DNA of 64,000 bases from Nitratireductor arenosus. GTDB lineage: Bacteria > Pseudomonadota > Alphaproteobacteria > Rhizobiales > Rhizobiaceae. Position numbers and translations under genes: made by a program. Location of the stretch: contig NZ_WPHG01000002.1 in assembly GCF_009742725.1 (NCBI RefSeq), forward strand, positions 558,001 through 622,000. The letters are read 5' to 3'. The notes under the pieces were generated by a model. The model was not told where the DNA came from and made no database searches. It saw only the letters and a program-made list of their open reading frames with translations. Below, piece after piece: positions 45,757-53,701 of this stretch (position 1 is its first letter; every line of letters begins with the position of its first letter).

Positions 45757-47574
45757 TCACACGAACAGATCCACCTTCTCGAACTTCGTCACGTCGATAA
45801 TGCCGAGGTCGGAGATCCTGAGCTCTGGGATGACGACCAGCGCCAGCAGTGAGTGCTGCATGTAGGCGTTGTTGAGCGAGCAGCCCATGTCGCGCATCGC
45901 CGCTGACAGTTTTTCGGCCTTGGTGGCGACGATCTCGGCGCGCTCGTCCGACATCAGCCCGGCGATCGGCATTTCCACCAGCGCCAACTCCTTGCCCTTC
46001 GAAACCATCACCACCCCGCCTCCGACCTGGCCGAGCCGGTTGGCGGCAAGGGCCATGTCGTCCTTGTTGGTGCCGACCACGATCATGTGATGCGAATCGT
46101 GCGCGACGGTGGAGGCCATCGCGCAGTCCTCGGTATAGCCGAAGCCCGACACGAAGCCGTTGACGACCGCGCCGCTGCCCTTGTGGCGCTCGACCAGCGC
46201 GATCTGGCAGACATCGTTGCGCCGGTCCATTGCCACGATGCCGTCCTCGACCGCAAGGTCGGCCTCCAGCGCCCTGGTCGGGGCCTGATTTTCGATCACG
46301 CCGATCACGCGGGCGCGCACTTCGGCGCTGTTGTCGGGGGCGGGAATGTCGAAATCGGCCGCGGCGAACGTCTTGCCGAGCCTGACCGTGTCGCGCGCGC
46401 TCGCCGGATAGGGGTAGGGAGCGATCTCGACTTCGAGCCGGCCGGCCTTGGCTAGCCTGACGCCGCGCGCGAACACCTCGTCGATTTCAAGCGTGGCGAG
46501 ATCGGAGACGATCAGTACGTCGGCGAGCCGGCCGGGCGCGATCGAGCCGAGCTCGCGTTCGAGCCTGAAATGCTGGGCGGTGTTGATCGTCGCCATCTGG
46601 ATGGCGGTCACCGGGGCCAGCCCCTGCGCGATCGCATGGCGCACGACGCGGTCCATATGGCCCTCATTGACCAGCGTACCGGAATGGCTGTCATCGGTGC
46701 ACAGGATGAAATTGCGCGGATCGAGGCCCTTTTCCGTCACCGCCTTGATCTGCTCGGCGACGTCGTACCAGGCCGAACCCAGTCTCAGCATCGCCTTCAT
46801 GCCCTGACGCACGCGGGCGATGGCGTCCTCGGCGCGCGTGCCTTCATGGTCGTCTTCGGGCCCACCGGCGACATAGCCGTGAAAGGCCCGGCCGAGATCG
46901 GGCGAGGCGTAGTGGCCGCCGACCGTGCGCCCGGCCGCAACGGTCGCGGCGATTTCGCCGGTCATGGTAGGGTTGTTGGCGGCCACGCCGGGAAAATTCA
47001 TCACCTCGCCGAGCCCGATGATGTTTTGCCATCCCATCGCCTCGGCGATATCGGCGGGGCCGAGTTGTGCGCCGGCGTTTTCCAGCCCGGGTGCGGAGGG
47101 CACGCAGGACGGCATCTGCACGAAGACGTTGATCGCCTGCGCGGCCGCCTCGTCGTGCATCAGCCTCACCCCCTCGACCCCCAGCACATTGGCGATCTCG
47201 TGCGGATCGATGAACATCGACGTGGTGCCGCGCGGAATGACGGCGCGGCAGAATTCGGTCACCGTCACCATGCCGCTTTCAACATGCATATGCGCGTCGC
47301 ACAGGCCGGGCACGAGATAGCGGCCGGCTGCGTCGACGACCTTGGTGCCTTCGCCGATGGCGTGACTGGCATCGGGCCCGCAATAAGCGAAGCGGCCGGC
47401 CACGATCGCCAGATCGGTGACCGGTATCACCTCGCCGGAATGAACGTTCACCCAGCGCCCGTTGCGGATCACCAGATCGGCCGCGCGCCGGCCCATGGCG
47501 ACGTCGACCAGCAGCGGTGCGACTTCGGTCCAGGGTTGCGGCTTGCGGTTCTGGGGTGAGGGCGATGCGGCCAT
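45757..47574 (-). CDS. ade: Adenine deaminase
   Basis: 605 residues from ATG 47574 with AAGGAGA 8 bases upstream. The amidohydrolase metal motif is LVPGLCDAHMHVESGMVT, with PRGTTSMFIDPHEIANVLG, the ILCTDDSHSGTLV Asp/His region and the C-terminal domain DSHHMIVVGTNKDDMALA and MGCSLNNAYMQHSLLALVVIPELRISDLGIID of AdeC-type enzymes. It deaminates adenine to hypoxanthine and supports the purine-salvage theme with gpt and the NCS2 permease. Confidence 0.96.
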   Translation of the reverse strand: MAASPSPQNRKPQPWTEVAPLLVDVAMGRRAADLVIRNGRWVNVHSGEVIPVTDLAIVAGRFAYCGPDASHAIGEGTKVVDAAGRYLVPGLCDAHMHVESGMVTVTEFCRAVIPRGTTSMFIDPHEIANVLGVEGVRLMHDEAAAQAINVFVQMPSCVPSAPGLENAGAQLGPADIAEAMGWQNIIGLGEVMNFPGVAANNPTMTGEIAATVAAGRTVGGHYASPDLGRAFHGYVAGGPEDDHEGTRAEDAIARVRQGMKAMLRLGSAWYDVAEQIKAVTEKGLDPRNFILCTDDSHSGTLVNEGHMDRVVRHAIAQGLAPVTAIQMATINTAQHFRLERELGSIAPGRLADVLIVSDLATLEIDEVFARGVRLAKAGRLEVEIAPYPYPASARDTVRLGKTFAAADFDIPAPDNSAEVRARVIGVIENQAPTRALEADLAVEDGIVAMDRRNDVCQIALVERHKGSGAVVNGFVSGFGYTEDCAMASTVAHDSHHMIVVGTNKDDMALAANRLGQVGGGVVMVSKGKELALVEMPIAGLMSDERAEIVATKAEKLSAAMRDMGCSLNNAYMQHSLLALVVIPELRISDLGIIDVTKFEKVDLFV

Positions 47575-47707
47575 GATCGGATCTCCTTGTTGGCGCACTG
47601 TGCCAACAGCCGCGCACAAGCGCCAGTCGCAAGCGGGCGAAAGGCCGAAAAGATGGACAACTTCCCGCCGCTGGCCGCTGTTCGGCGCGCCGGGTTGCCC
47701 TGCTGGA

Positions 47708-47733
47708 GGAACCGGCGCTTGTCCGGCCGCGTT
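47708..47733 (+). promoter_or_regulatory. EcfG promoter of the 78-residue membrane protein
   Basis: GGAAC (47708-47712), 17 bases, CGTT (47730-47733): an exact match to the alphaproteobacterial general-stress consensus. The -10 element ends 26 bases before the start codon at 47760. Confidence 0.75.
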
Positions 47734-47759
47734 GTTCCCTCAAAGGGAAGGATCTTTCG

Positions 47760-47996
47760 ATGCGAACGCGGACCTATATGGCGGGCATGATCGGCTTGAT
47801 GGTCAATGCGGTTTTGTTCGGGGTTGGCGTGGTGACCGTGCTGTCAGTACCGGCCCTGAGCGCTTGGGCGACTTATCTGCTTCCGGCGGTTGTCGTCGTC
47901 AGTCTCGCGCTGACGCCCTTCATCGCCTGGCGGATCGCGCCATTGTTGCGCGCAAGGCGAGGTGAGCGGTCGAAGGACGTCGTTGGAACGCGCTGA
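47760..47996 (+). CDS. Small two-helix membrane protein, 78 aa
   Basis: MVNAVLFGVGVVTVLSV and TYLLPAVVVVSLALTPFIAW are membrane helices; short basic tails flank them (MRTRTYM, RIAPLLRARRGERSKD). AAGGGAAGGA is a strong ribosome binding site. An EcfG promoter directly upstream suggests stress induction. I do not recognise the family beyond small rhizobial membrane proteins; it faces the GlsB-type gene convergently. Confidence 0.78.
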   Translation: MRTRTYMAGMIGLMVNAVLFGVGVVTVLSVPALSAWATYLLPAVVVVSLALTPFIAWRIAPLLRARRGERSKDVVGTR

Positions 47997-48076
47997 CTGC
48001 CCGGCTTCGACGGTTTTGACAAGAAAGCGGCCAGCCTCGTGAAGAGACCGGCCGTTTCCGGTGTCTGTGCGACGCC

Positions 48077-48331
48077 TTAGCTCGATTTCACCAATTTGAT
48101 GATCACCAGCAGGATCACCGCGCCGATCGTGGCGTGGATGATGGCGGCGAGGATGCCGCCGCCCAGCGAGATGCCGATCGCGGGAAACAGGAACCCGGCG
48201 ATGAAGGCGCCGACGATGCCGACGACGATGTTTCCAAGCAGGCCGAAGCCGAAGCCTTTGACGATCAGTCCGGCGAGCCAGCCGGCGATGGCGCCGATGA
48301 TGATGAAGACGATGAGACTCTCAATGCCCAT
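48077..48331 (-). CDS. GlsB/YeaQ/YmgE-family stress membrane protein
   Basis: 84 residues. GAIAGWLAGLIVKGFGFGLLGNIVVGIVGAFIAGFLFPAIGI is the transglycosylase-associated (GlsB/YeaQ) signature with three helices. ATG 48331 has GGAGGGAACTGAAT upstream. These proteins are widespread and stress-induced; function unclear. It converges with the two-helix protein; an inverted repeat CGGCC/GGCCG (48028-48054) between them may be a terminator. Confidence 0.93.
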   Translation of the reverse strand: MGIESLIVFIIIGAIAGWLAGLIVKGFGFGLLGNIVVGIVGAFIAGFLFPAIGISLGGGILAAIIHATIGAVILLVIIKLVKSS

Positions 48332-48559
48332 ATTCAGTTCCCTCCATTGGCTATGTGATGGAAGCAGAAAGCGCGCGTCATGTCGATCACCCACGCTCAC
48401 AAGCCTGTGGGCTCTCCCGCGGTCGCGCGGGCATTCATTCCGCGTTCCGGCACGCGCGTTTTCGATGCCGCATTTCGCGCTTTCGGGCAGACAGGGAACC
48501 GATTTCGCGATCGCGAGTTTTCCTCGCAAGCAGTTCAAGCGGATACGGGGGACAGTACG

Positions 48560-48652
48560 ATGCACAACAGTGCCCGGGAAGCGCGGCGGCTGAACGACCC
48601 GGTTTTCGGCCTGGCCGGATTTGTCGTCGTGATCGGCATGGCTACCGGTTGA
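48560..48652 (+). CDS. Possible 30-residue membrane microprotein
   Basis: ATG 48560 follows GGGGGACAG and encodes RLNDPVFGLAGFVVVIGMATG, one predicted membrane helix at the very C-terminus. A GGAAC element about 60 bases upstream with AGTT 16 bases on is a weak EcfG-like promoter. Coding status is not secure. Confidence 0.3.
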   Translation: MHNSAREARRLNDPVFGLAGFVVVIGMATG

Positions 48653-48694
48653 GAACCCTCAGCACAGGTCACATTGAAAAGGAGAGATGCCGCC

Positions 48695-48937
48695 ATGGAA
48701 CAGGAACCTCGTGAGCGTACGACCATCGTCACCACAGGCAGCAGCGGGGCGGGCTGGTTCATCGTCGGCGGCGTGGTGGTGGCGCTGGTCATCGCTGCAA
48801 TTCTGTTCGCCGGCGGGTTTTTCGAGGGATCGTCGACCGCTAGTATCGACGTGCCCGACAAGGTCACGATCGAGGTGCCCGATGTCGACGTTCAGCCCCC
48901 TGCGGACGATGCGCCGAAGCCGGAGCCGGCGCAGTGA
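48695..48937 (+). CDS. Single-helix membrane protein with acidic/proline C-terminus, 80 aa
   Basis: ATG 48695 follows AAGGAGAGATGCC. One helix (WFIVGGVVVALVIAAILFAGGFF) is followed by a tail of IDVPDKVTIEVPDVDV and PPADDAPKPEPAQ, probably periplasmic. I have seen similar short rhizobial proteins annotated as hypothetical. No function can be assigned. It is the last coding gene before the interrupted tRNA-Leu. Confidence 0.75.
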   Translation: MEQEPRERTTIVTTGSSGAGWFIVGGVVVALVIAAILFAGGFFEGSSTASIDVPDKVTIEVPDVDVQPPADDAPKPEPAQ

Positions 48938-48988
48938 GTAAGTGAAGAATTGAGCCCGGTGACCGGTTCTGCTAGCAGGGATGGCCAC

Positions 48989-49290
48989 GCGGACGTGGTG
49001 GAATCGGTAGACACAAGGGACTTGAACGCAATCTGAGTGCACCGGGGGAAACGCCGGCTGTAGAACTGCTCAAATTCGGGGAACCCTGTCAGATGGCGAT
49101 CCCGAGCCAAGCCCGACGATCAGACGATTCGGGAAGGTGTAGAGACTAGACGGGCAGCACCTAAGGCGACGCTAGGGTGAAGGTATAGTCCAGACCACAA
49201 ACGCCCCGGCGGGGCGGCGGCGAAAGCCGTAGCTGGTATGAAAATCCCTCGGCTTCGGCCATGCGGGTTCGAGTCCCGCCGTCCGCACCA
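48989..49290 (+). tRNA. tRNA-Leu(UAA), interrupted by a group I intron in the anticodon loop
   Basis: Exons 48989-49023 and 49241-49290 (CCA encoded at 49288-49290). Acceptor stem GCGGACG pairs with CGTCCGC (49280-49286); the T-arm is GCGGG-TTCGAGT-CCCGC; the long variable arm is typical of class II tRNAs. The joined anticodon stem-loop is AGGGA-CTTAAAA-TCCCT, giving anticodon UAA with the intron between U34 and A35. Without intron removal the anticodon arm cannot form. Confidence 0.95.
49024..49240 (+). other. Group I self-splicing intron (217 nt, IC3-like)
   Basis: Core elements in order: P (AATTCGGGGAACCC, 49073-49086), Q (CGAGCCAAGCCC, 49103-49114), R (GTGTAGAGACTAGACGG within 49137-49153, then CACCTAAGGC) and S (AAGGTATAGTCCAG, about 49180-49192). 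P7 forms between GACTA (49144-49148) and TAGTC (49186-49190). P1 joins exon ACTT (49020-49023) to the guide GAGT (49035-49038), with the required U.G at the 5' splice site. The intron ends in G49240. There is no internal open reading frame, so no homing endonuclease. The core closely resembles the Azoarcus tRNA-Ile and Agrobacterium-type introns. Confidence 0.93.
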
Positions 49291-49451
49291 TCCGGCCCGG
49301 GGGCGTTTTCCCGGCGTCAAAGAGACTTTTCAAAGAGATTGCAGGCGTCCGGAGGGACAGTCTCCGTGCAATAGGTGGCGGATCACGCTTGCTTTATTCA
49401 ATGGCATTCGCTTTCCATTGGCGGCGAATACCATCGGAATGGCAACACCAC

Positions 49452-50078
49452 ATGGCGGACGGTCTGAATCTCTGGTTGATCTTGGGGGCTGCGTTCATCG
49501 CCGTCGCCAGTCCTGGTCCAGGCACCCTGGCGATTGCCGGTGCGTCGATGCGTGCGGGGCGGCGGAGCGGTCTGGCGCTTGCGTCGGGCATGACAACGGG
49601 CTCGTTCGTCCTGGGAACTTCAGCTGCCCTCGGACTGGGGACCCTCTTGGCGGCCAATCAGGTGTTTTTTGAGATATTCCGATACGTTGGTTCGGGCTAT
49701 TTGCTCTATCTGGCGTATCGGTCCCTCAGGGCGTTCCTTTCCACGGGGCCAAGCGAATATCGAGGCAGAACGTCGACCTCCTTGCGCTCCGCATATCTCA
49801 CCGGTTTGGCGATCCACCTCACGAATCCGAAGGCCATTCTGTTCTTCGGTGCGCTTTACGCGATAGGAGTTCCGGCAGATGTCACTGCACCGGGGTTGGC
49901 GGTCGTGGTCGTTGCGGTGAGCCTGCAGACCATGCTCATTCTCCACGCTTACGCGCTTTTGCTTTCCATGCCGAAGGTGATGAAAACATATGTCAGAGCA
50001 AGGAAGTGGTTCGAAGGGCTGTTCGCATTGATCTTTGGAGCCGCTGGTCTGCGGATTTTTCTTTCGAGGATGAATTAG
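49452..50078 (+). CDS. LysE-family amino-acid exporter
   Basis: 208 residues, six helices. The LysE/RhtB signature AVASPGPGTLAIAGASMRAG and LTNPKAILFFGALY are present, as is GSGYLLYLAYRSLRA. Exports basic amino acids or homoserine-type compounds in the family; substrate unknown. ATG 49452 has no clear ribosome binding site and an upstream reading is possible. Its base composition is lower in GC (for example the CCTTTTGCTTTCC-like 3' half) than neighbours, so recent acquisition next to a tRNA is possible. Confidence 0.85.
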   Translation: MADGLNLWLILGAAFIAVASPGPGTLAIAGASMRAGRRSGLALASGMTTGSFVLGTSAALGLGTLLAANQVFFEIFRYVGSGYLLYLAYRSLRAFLSTGPSEYRGRTSTSLRSAYLTGLAIHLTNPKAILFFGALYAIGVPADVTAPGLAVVVVAVSLQTMLILHAYALLLSMPKVMKTYVRARKWFEGLFALIFGAAGLRIFLSRMN

Positions 50079-50224
50079 GGGCGCCCGGAAGACGATCCCA
50101 GCAGGTCGAATATGCCTACGGTCCTATGTCGGTTCTGTCCGCCCTGCAACGGTTCCACGAACGCCTTGGCGGCGTGTCGCCTGGGCCACGCGAGGGGGCC
50201 GGCCTGTCACGCCGGTCTCTCCCC

Positions 50225-51001
50225 TCAGGCGAGCTCGATAACCACCGGCACGTGATCGGAGGGTTTTTCCCAGGCGCGGAGATGTTTTTCAACCGACGCG
50301 CCGGCCAGCCGGTCGGCGGCCTCAGGCGACAGCATCAGATGGTCGATACGAATGCCGTTGTTCTTTTGCCAGGCGCCGGCCTGATAATCCCAGAACGTGT
50401 AGAGCACGTCGTCGCTGACGGCGCGCACCGCGTCGGTGTAACCCAGATGGCACAGGCGGCGGAAGGCGCCGCGGCTTTCGGGCTGGAACAGCGCGTCGTC
50501 GACCCAGGCGTCCGGGTTCTTGGCGTCCTCGGGCTGCGGGATGACGTTGTAGTCGCCGGCCAGCACCAGCGGCTCCTCCAGGTCCAGCCGCTCGCGGGCC
50601 CATTTTTCCAGCCGTTCCATCCAGCCGAGCTTGTAGGGAAACTTTTCCGAACCGAGCGGATTGCCGTTCGGCAGATAAAGCGACACCACACGCACCACGC
50701 CCGTATCGGTCGAAAACACCCCTTCGATGAACCGGGCCTGCTGGTCGTCATCGTCGCCGGGCAGGCCGCGATTGACCTCGTCGAAGCGCAGCTTGGACAG
50801 GATCGCCACGCCGTTGAAGCCTTTCTGGCCATGGGTTTCGACATGGTAGCCGAGTGCTTCGATATCGGCGCGCGGAAAAAGCTCGTCGACCGATTTGATC
50901 TCCTGGAGACAGGCGATGTCGGGCTGGCTGTCTTTGAGCCAGACGAGCAGATTGTCGATGCGCGCCTTGACGCCGTTGATGTTCCAGGTCGCGATTTTCA
51001 T
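50225..51001 (-). CDS. xthA: Exodeoxyribonuclease III
   Basis: 258 residues. MKIATWNINGVKARIDNLLVWL, IACLQEIKSVDE, VSLYLPNGNP, LVLAGDYNVIPQPEDAKNP, LCHLGYTDA, YTFWDYQAGAWQKNNGIRIDHLMLSP and SDHVPVVIEL include all AP-endonuclease family 1 catalytic residues (Asn, Glu, Asp, Asn, Asp-His). It cuts abasic sites and removes 3' blocks. A normal full-length enzyme. Confidence 0.96.
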   Translation of the reverse strand: MKIATWNINGVKARIDNLLVWLKDSQPDIACLQEIKSVDELFPRADIEALGYHVETHGQKGFNGVAILSKLRFDEVNRGLPGDDDDQQARFIEGVFSTDTGVVRVVSLYLPNGNPLGSEKFPYKLGWMERLEKWARERLDLEEPLVLAGDYNVIPQPEDAKNPDAWVDDALFQPESRGAFRRLCHLGYTDAVRAVSDDVLYTFWDYQAGAWQKNNGIRIDHLMLSPEAADRLAGASVEKHLRAWEKPSDHVPVVIELA

Positions 51002-51124
51002 GGTTATATTGCCGATCTTTCAAATTTTACTTGATGGTCAGCGACGCCGAAGTCGGGAATGGTCGTCCATTGCCCGAAAAACAATCTCAAAACAAACGGG
51101 CGTTGAGAAGAGGGGACAGCTATC

Positions 51125-52495
51125 ATGACTGACACGACGACCACCGAGGCGCCAAGTCCCGCGGGGCTCAGGCAGCGGCTCCGCGATCCCGATTACACGC
51201 CGCCGATCGCGCAGGCGGTGCCGCTCGGCATCCAGCACGTGCTGGCCATGTTCGTGTCGAACGTGACGCCGGCGATCATCGTCGCGGGGGCGGCGGGCTT
51301 CGGTTTCGGCTCCAATTCGCCCGACTTTCCCAACCTGATCTACATGATCCAGATGTCGATGCTGTTTGCCGGCATCGCCACCTTGTTCCAGACGATCGGC
51401 ATGGGGCCGGTCGGCGGGCGCCTGCCGATCGTGCAGGGCACGAGCTTCGCCTTCCTGCCGGTAATGATCCCAGTCGTGGCCGGTGGGGGTGTCGCGGCGA
51501 TGGGCGCGCTGATGGGCGGCGTCCTGATCGGCGGCATTTTCCACTTCTTTCTCGGCACCTTCATCGGCCGGTTGCGTTTCGCGCTGCCGCCCCTGGTGAC
51601 CGGGCTGATCGTGCTGATGATCGGGCTTGCCCTGATCAAGGTCGGCATCCAGTACGCGGCCGGCGGCGTGCCGCTGATCGGCAAACCCGAATATGGCAGC
51701 CTGGCCAATTGGAGCGTCGCCCTGGTGGTGATCGTGGTGACGCTGCTTCTGAAATTCTTCGCCAAGGGCATGTGGTCGATCGCGGCGGTGCTGCTCGGCC
51801 TGATCGCCGGTTATGTCGTGGCGCTGATGATGGGCATGGTGAATTTCGGCAATGTCGGCAATGCCGGCTGGGTCGCCGTGCCGATGCCGTTCAAATGGGG
51901 CTTCGAACTGTCGGCCGCCGCAATCATCGGCATGTGCTTCATGGCCGTCATCTCGGCAATCGAGACGGTGGGCGACGTGTCGGGCATCACCAAGGGCGGT
52001 GCCGGCCGCGAGGCGACCGACCGCGAAATTTCCGGCGCCACCTATGCCGACGGGCTCGGAACGGCGATCGCGGGCATTTTCGGCGGCTTGCCCAACACCT
52101 CCTTCAGCCAGAATGTCGGGCTGATTTCGATGACCGGCGTGATGAGCCGTCACGTCGTCACCTATGGCGCGATCTTCCTGATCCTGTGCGGGCTGATCCC
52201 CAAGGTCGGGGCGATCATCTCCACGATTCCGATCACCGTGCTCGGCGGCGGCGTGATCGTCATGTTCGGCATGGTGGCCGCAGCCGGCATCAACATGCTG
52301 TCCGACGTAAACTGGAACCGGCGCAACATGGTGATCTTCGCCGTGTCGCTGTCGGTCGGGCTCGGGCTGCAGCTCGAGCCGGGAGCGCTGCAGCATCTGC
52401 CCAGGACCGCGCAAATCCTGCTGACCTCGGGGCTGTTGCCGTCGGCCTTCCTGGCGGTCGTGCTTAACCTTTTGTTGCCGGAAGAACTCGACTGA
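51125..52495 (+). CDS. Nucleobase:cation symporter-2 (xanthine/uracil permease family)
   Basis: 456 residues, 14 helices expected. The NCS2 signature in helices 8-10 is seen around FMAVISAIETVGDVSGITKG and TYADGLGTAIAGIFGGLPNTSFSQNVGLI (Glu in SAIETVGD and the NTSFSQN loop bind base). PIVQGTSFAFLPVM is the family N-terminal motif. Xanthine or urate uptake is likely from the family and the nearby purine genes. Ends before a shared terminator. Confidence 0.94.
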   Translation: MTDTTTTEAPSPAGLRQRLRDPDYTPPIAQAVPLGIQHVLAMFVSNVTPAIIVAGAAGFGFGSNSPDFPNLIYMIQMSMLFAGIATLFQTIGMGPVGGRLPIVQGTSFAFLPVMIPVVAGGGVAAMGALMGGVLIGGIFHFFLGTFIGRLRFALPPLVTGLIVLMIGLALIKVGIQYAAGGVPLIGKPEYGSLANWSVALVVIVVTLLLKFFAKGMWSIAAVLLGLIAGYVVALMMGMVNFGNVGNAGWVAVPMPFKWGFELSAAAIIGMCFMAVISAIETVGDVSGITKGGAGREATDREISGATYADGLGTAIAGIFGGLPNTSFSQNVGLISMTGVMSRHVVTYGAIFLILCGLIPKVGAIISTIPITVLGGGVIVMFGMVAAAGINMLSDVNWNRRNMVIFAVSLSVGLGLQLEPGALQHLPRTAQILLTSGLLPSAFLAVVLNLLLPEELD

Positions 52496-52507
52496 CAGGG
52501 AAGGACA

Positions 52508-52540
52508 CGACTCGGGCCGTGTGATACGCGACCCGAGTCG
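52508..52540. terminator. Bidirectional terminator-like hairpin between permease and SH3 gene
   Basis: CGACTCGGG (52508-52516) and CCCGAGTCG (52532-52540) form a 9-bp stem with a 15-nt loop, centred between two convergent stop codons 57 bp apart. No T-tract, so efficiency is uncertain. Confidence 0.55.
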
Positions 52541-52552
52541 CGACGCGCAATC

Positions 52553-53173
52553 CTAATGCCTGCGCCGTTCGCGCCTCAGTTCGCGGCGTTCCTGGCGCAG
52601 TTCTCGCCGGGCGTCGCGGACGGTGCGACGCTCGTCGCGGATGTTTTCGCCCGACCGGCGTGCGTCACGCAATTCGCGGCGCGCCTCACGTAAATCCTTG
52701 CGGGCGTCGCGCACGTCGCGCCGTTCACGGCGGATATCGGAGCGGTCGTGACGGCGATCACGGCGCCAGTCGGGCGCTGCGTCGCGATGGCGCGGTCCGT
52801 CGCGATAGCGCGGCCTGTCGCGGCCACGACGGTCATTGGTGTTGAATTCCAGACCGATGATCGGCAAGTCTATCGAGACGCCGACATCCGGTATCGGCCG
52901 GCGGTCGCCAGCCTGGCGATAGGCCAGATAGTTTCCCGAAACCCACCCGCGCGTGCCGCGCCAGCCGATATCGCACCAGTCATAACCGCGGCCGCAGCCG
53001 TAAACGATCACCCGCGAGCCGTCGGGAACCGTGTCGAAACGCTGATAGCCCGTACCCGGTCCGGTGCGGATATTGAGGTCGGTCGTCACGATGGCGTCGA
53101 CGGCCGCGAGCGCCACCCCCGGCATTAAGAGGCCGGTCGCGAGGGTTCCGATCTTGAGTATTGTCTTCAGCAC
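52553..53173 (-). CDS. Secreted SH3-domain protein with Arg-rich charged tail
   Basis: 206 residues. Signal peptide MLKTILKIGTLATGLLMPGVALA, then an SH3b domain (VTTDLNIRTGPGTGYQRFDTVPDGSRVIVYGCGRGYDWCDIGWRGTRGWVSGNYLAYR) with the RTGPGTGY and GWVSGNYL hallmarks. From about residue 115 the tail is almost pure Arg/Asp/Glu (DRRGRDRPRYRDG, then RRELRDARR-type repeats), predicted as a single charged helix. It likely binds cell wall or polyanions. An EcfG promoter lies upstream. Confidence 0.85.
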   Translation of the reverse strand: MLKTILKIGTLATGLLMPGVALAAVDAIVTTDLNIRTGPGTGYQRFDTVPDGSRVIVYGCGRGYDWCDIGWRGTRGWVSGNYLAYRQAGDRRPIPDVGVSIDLPIIGLEFNTNDRRGRDRPRYRDGPRHRDAAPDWRRDRRHDRSDIRRERRDVRDARKDLREARRELRDARRSGENIRDERRTVRDARRELRQERRELRRERRRH

Positions 53174-53211
53174 CTTGCCTTCTCCGTTGTTTGGCGTCCC
53201 TTGCCAGGGCG

Positions 53212-53236
53212 AACGGGGAAGGTTGGCGTTGGTTCC
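53212..53236 (-). promoter_or_regulatory. EcfG promoter of the SH3/Arg-rich gene
   Basis: On the minus strand GGAAC (53232-53236), 16 bases, CGTT (53212-53215) match GGAAC-N16/17-CGTT. The -10 is 39 bases upstream of the ATG at 53173. Confidence 0.7.
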
Positions 53237-53319
53237 GGATTTTCAGCGGCGCGGGCGGTGAGCGCGGTTTTGGCCCGCGCGGGCGCGCAATCAATGCCTG
53301 CCGGCCGCGAAGGTCCGGT

Positions 53320-53670
53320 TCAGATCGAGAAGCTGGTTCCGCAGCCGCACGACGCGACGGCGTTGGGGTTTTTGATCTGGAAGGACTGGCCCATCAGGTC
53401 GTCGACGAAGTCGATCACCGAGCCGCCGAGATAGACGAGCGAAATCTCGTCGATTAGAACGGTCGCGCCATCCTTCTCGATGGCCACGTCGTCGTCGTTG
53501 CGCGTATCGACCAAATCGAACGTGTAGGAAAAGCCCGAGCAGCCGCCGCCTTCGACGGCAACCCGCAGGGCCGTTTTGCCGGGTTCAGCCGCCATGATCC
53601 TGGCGATCCGCTTCGCTGCGGCGTCGGTCAGTTCGACGCCCTTCTTGCCTGCCAATGCGTCCGCGCCCAT
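53320..53670 (-). CDS. erpA: Iron-sulfur cluster insertion protein ErpA
   Basis: 116 residues from ATG 53670 (AAGGTGACGCC upstream). The three conserved cysteines are in GGGCSGFSY and ASCGCGTSF, with [36 protein letters not shown] and [19 protein letters not shown], the A-type carrier fold. It hands Fe-S clusters to apoproteins. ErpA rather than IscA by length, isolation from isc/suf genes and sequence style; divergent from dgt. Confidence 0.93.
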   Translation of the reverse strand: MGADALAGKKGVELTDAAAKRIARIMAAEPGKTALRVAVEGGGCSGFSYTFDLVDTRNDDDVAIEKDGATVLIDEISLVYLGGSVIDFVDDLMGQSFQIKNPNAVASCGCGTSFSI

Positions 53671-53701
53671 GGCGTCACCTTGTGTTCGCACTCGCACCAT
53701 A

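Noticed and set aside
48380-48559. Longer version of the 30-residue microprotein
   Set aside because: The upstream in-frame sequence contains the GGAAC element and shows no conserved features; the internal ATG with GGGGGAC is the only supported start.
49024-49240. Homing endonuclease or other protein encoded in the intron
   Set aside because: At 217 nt the intron has room only for its core; no frame of useful length or LAGLIDADG/GIY-YIG motif occurs in it.
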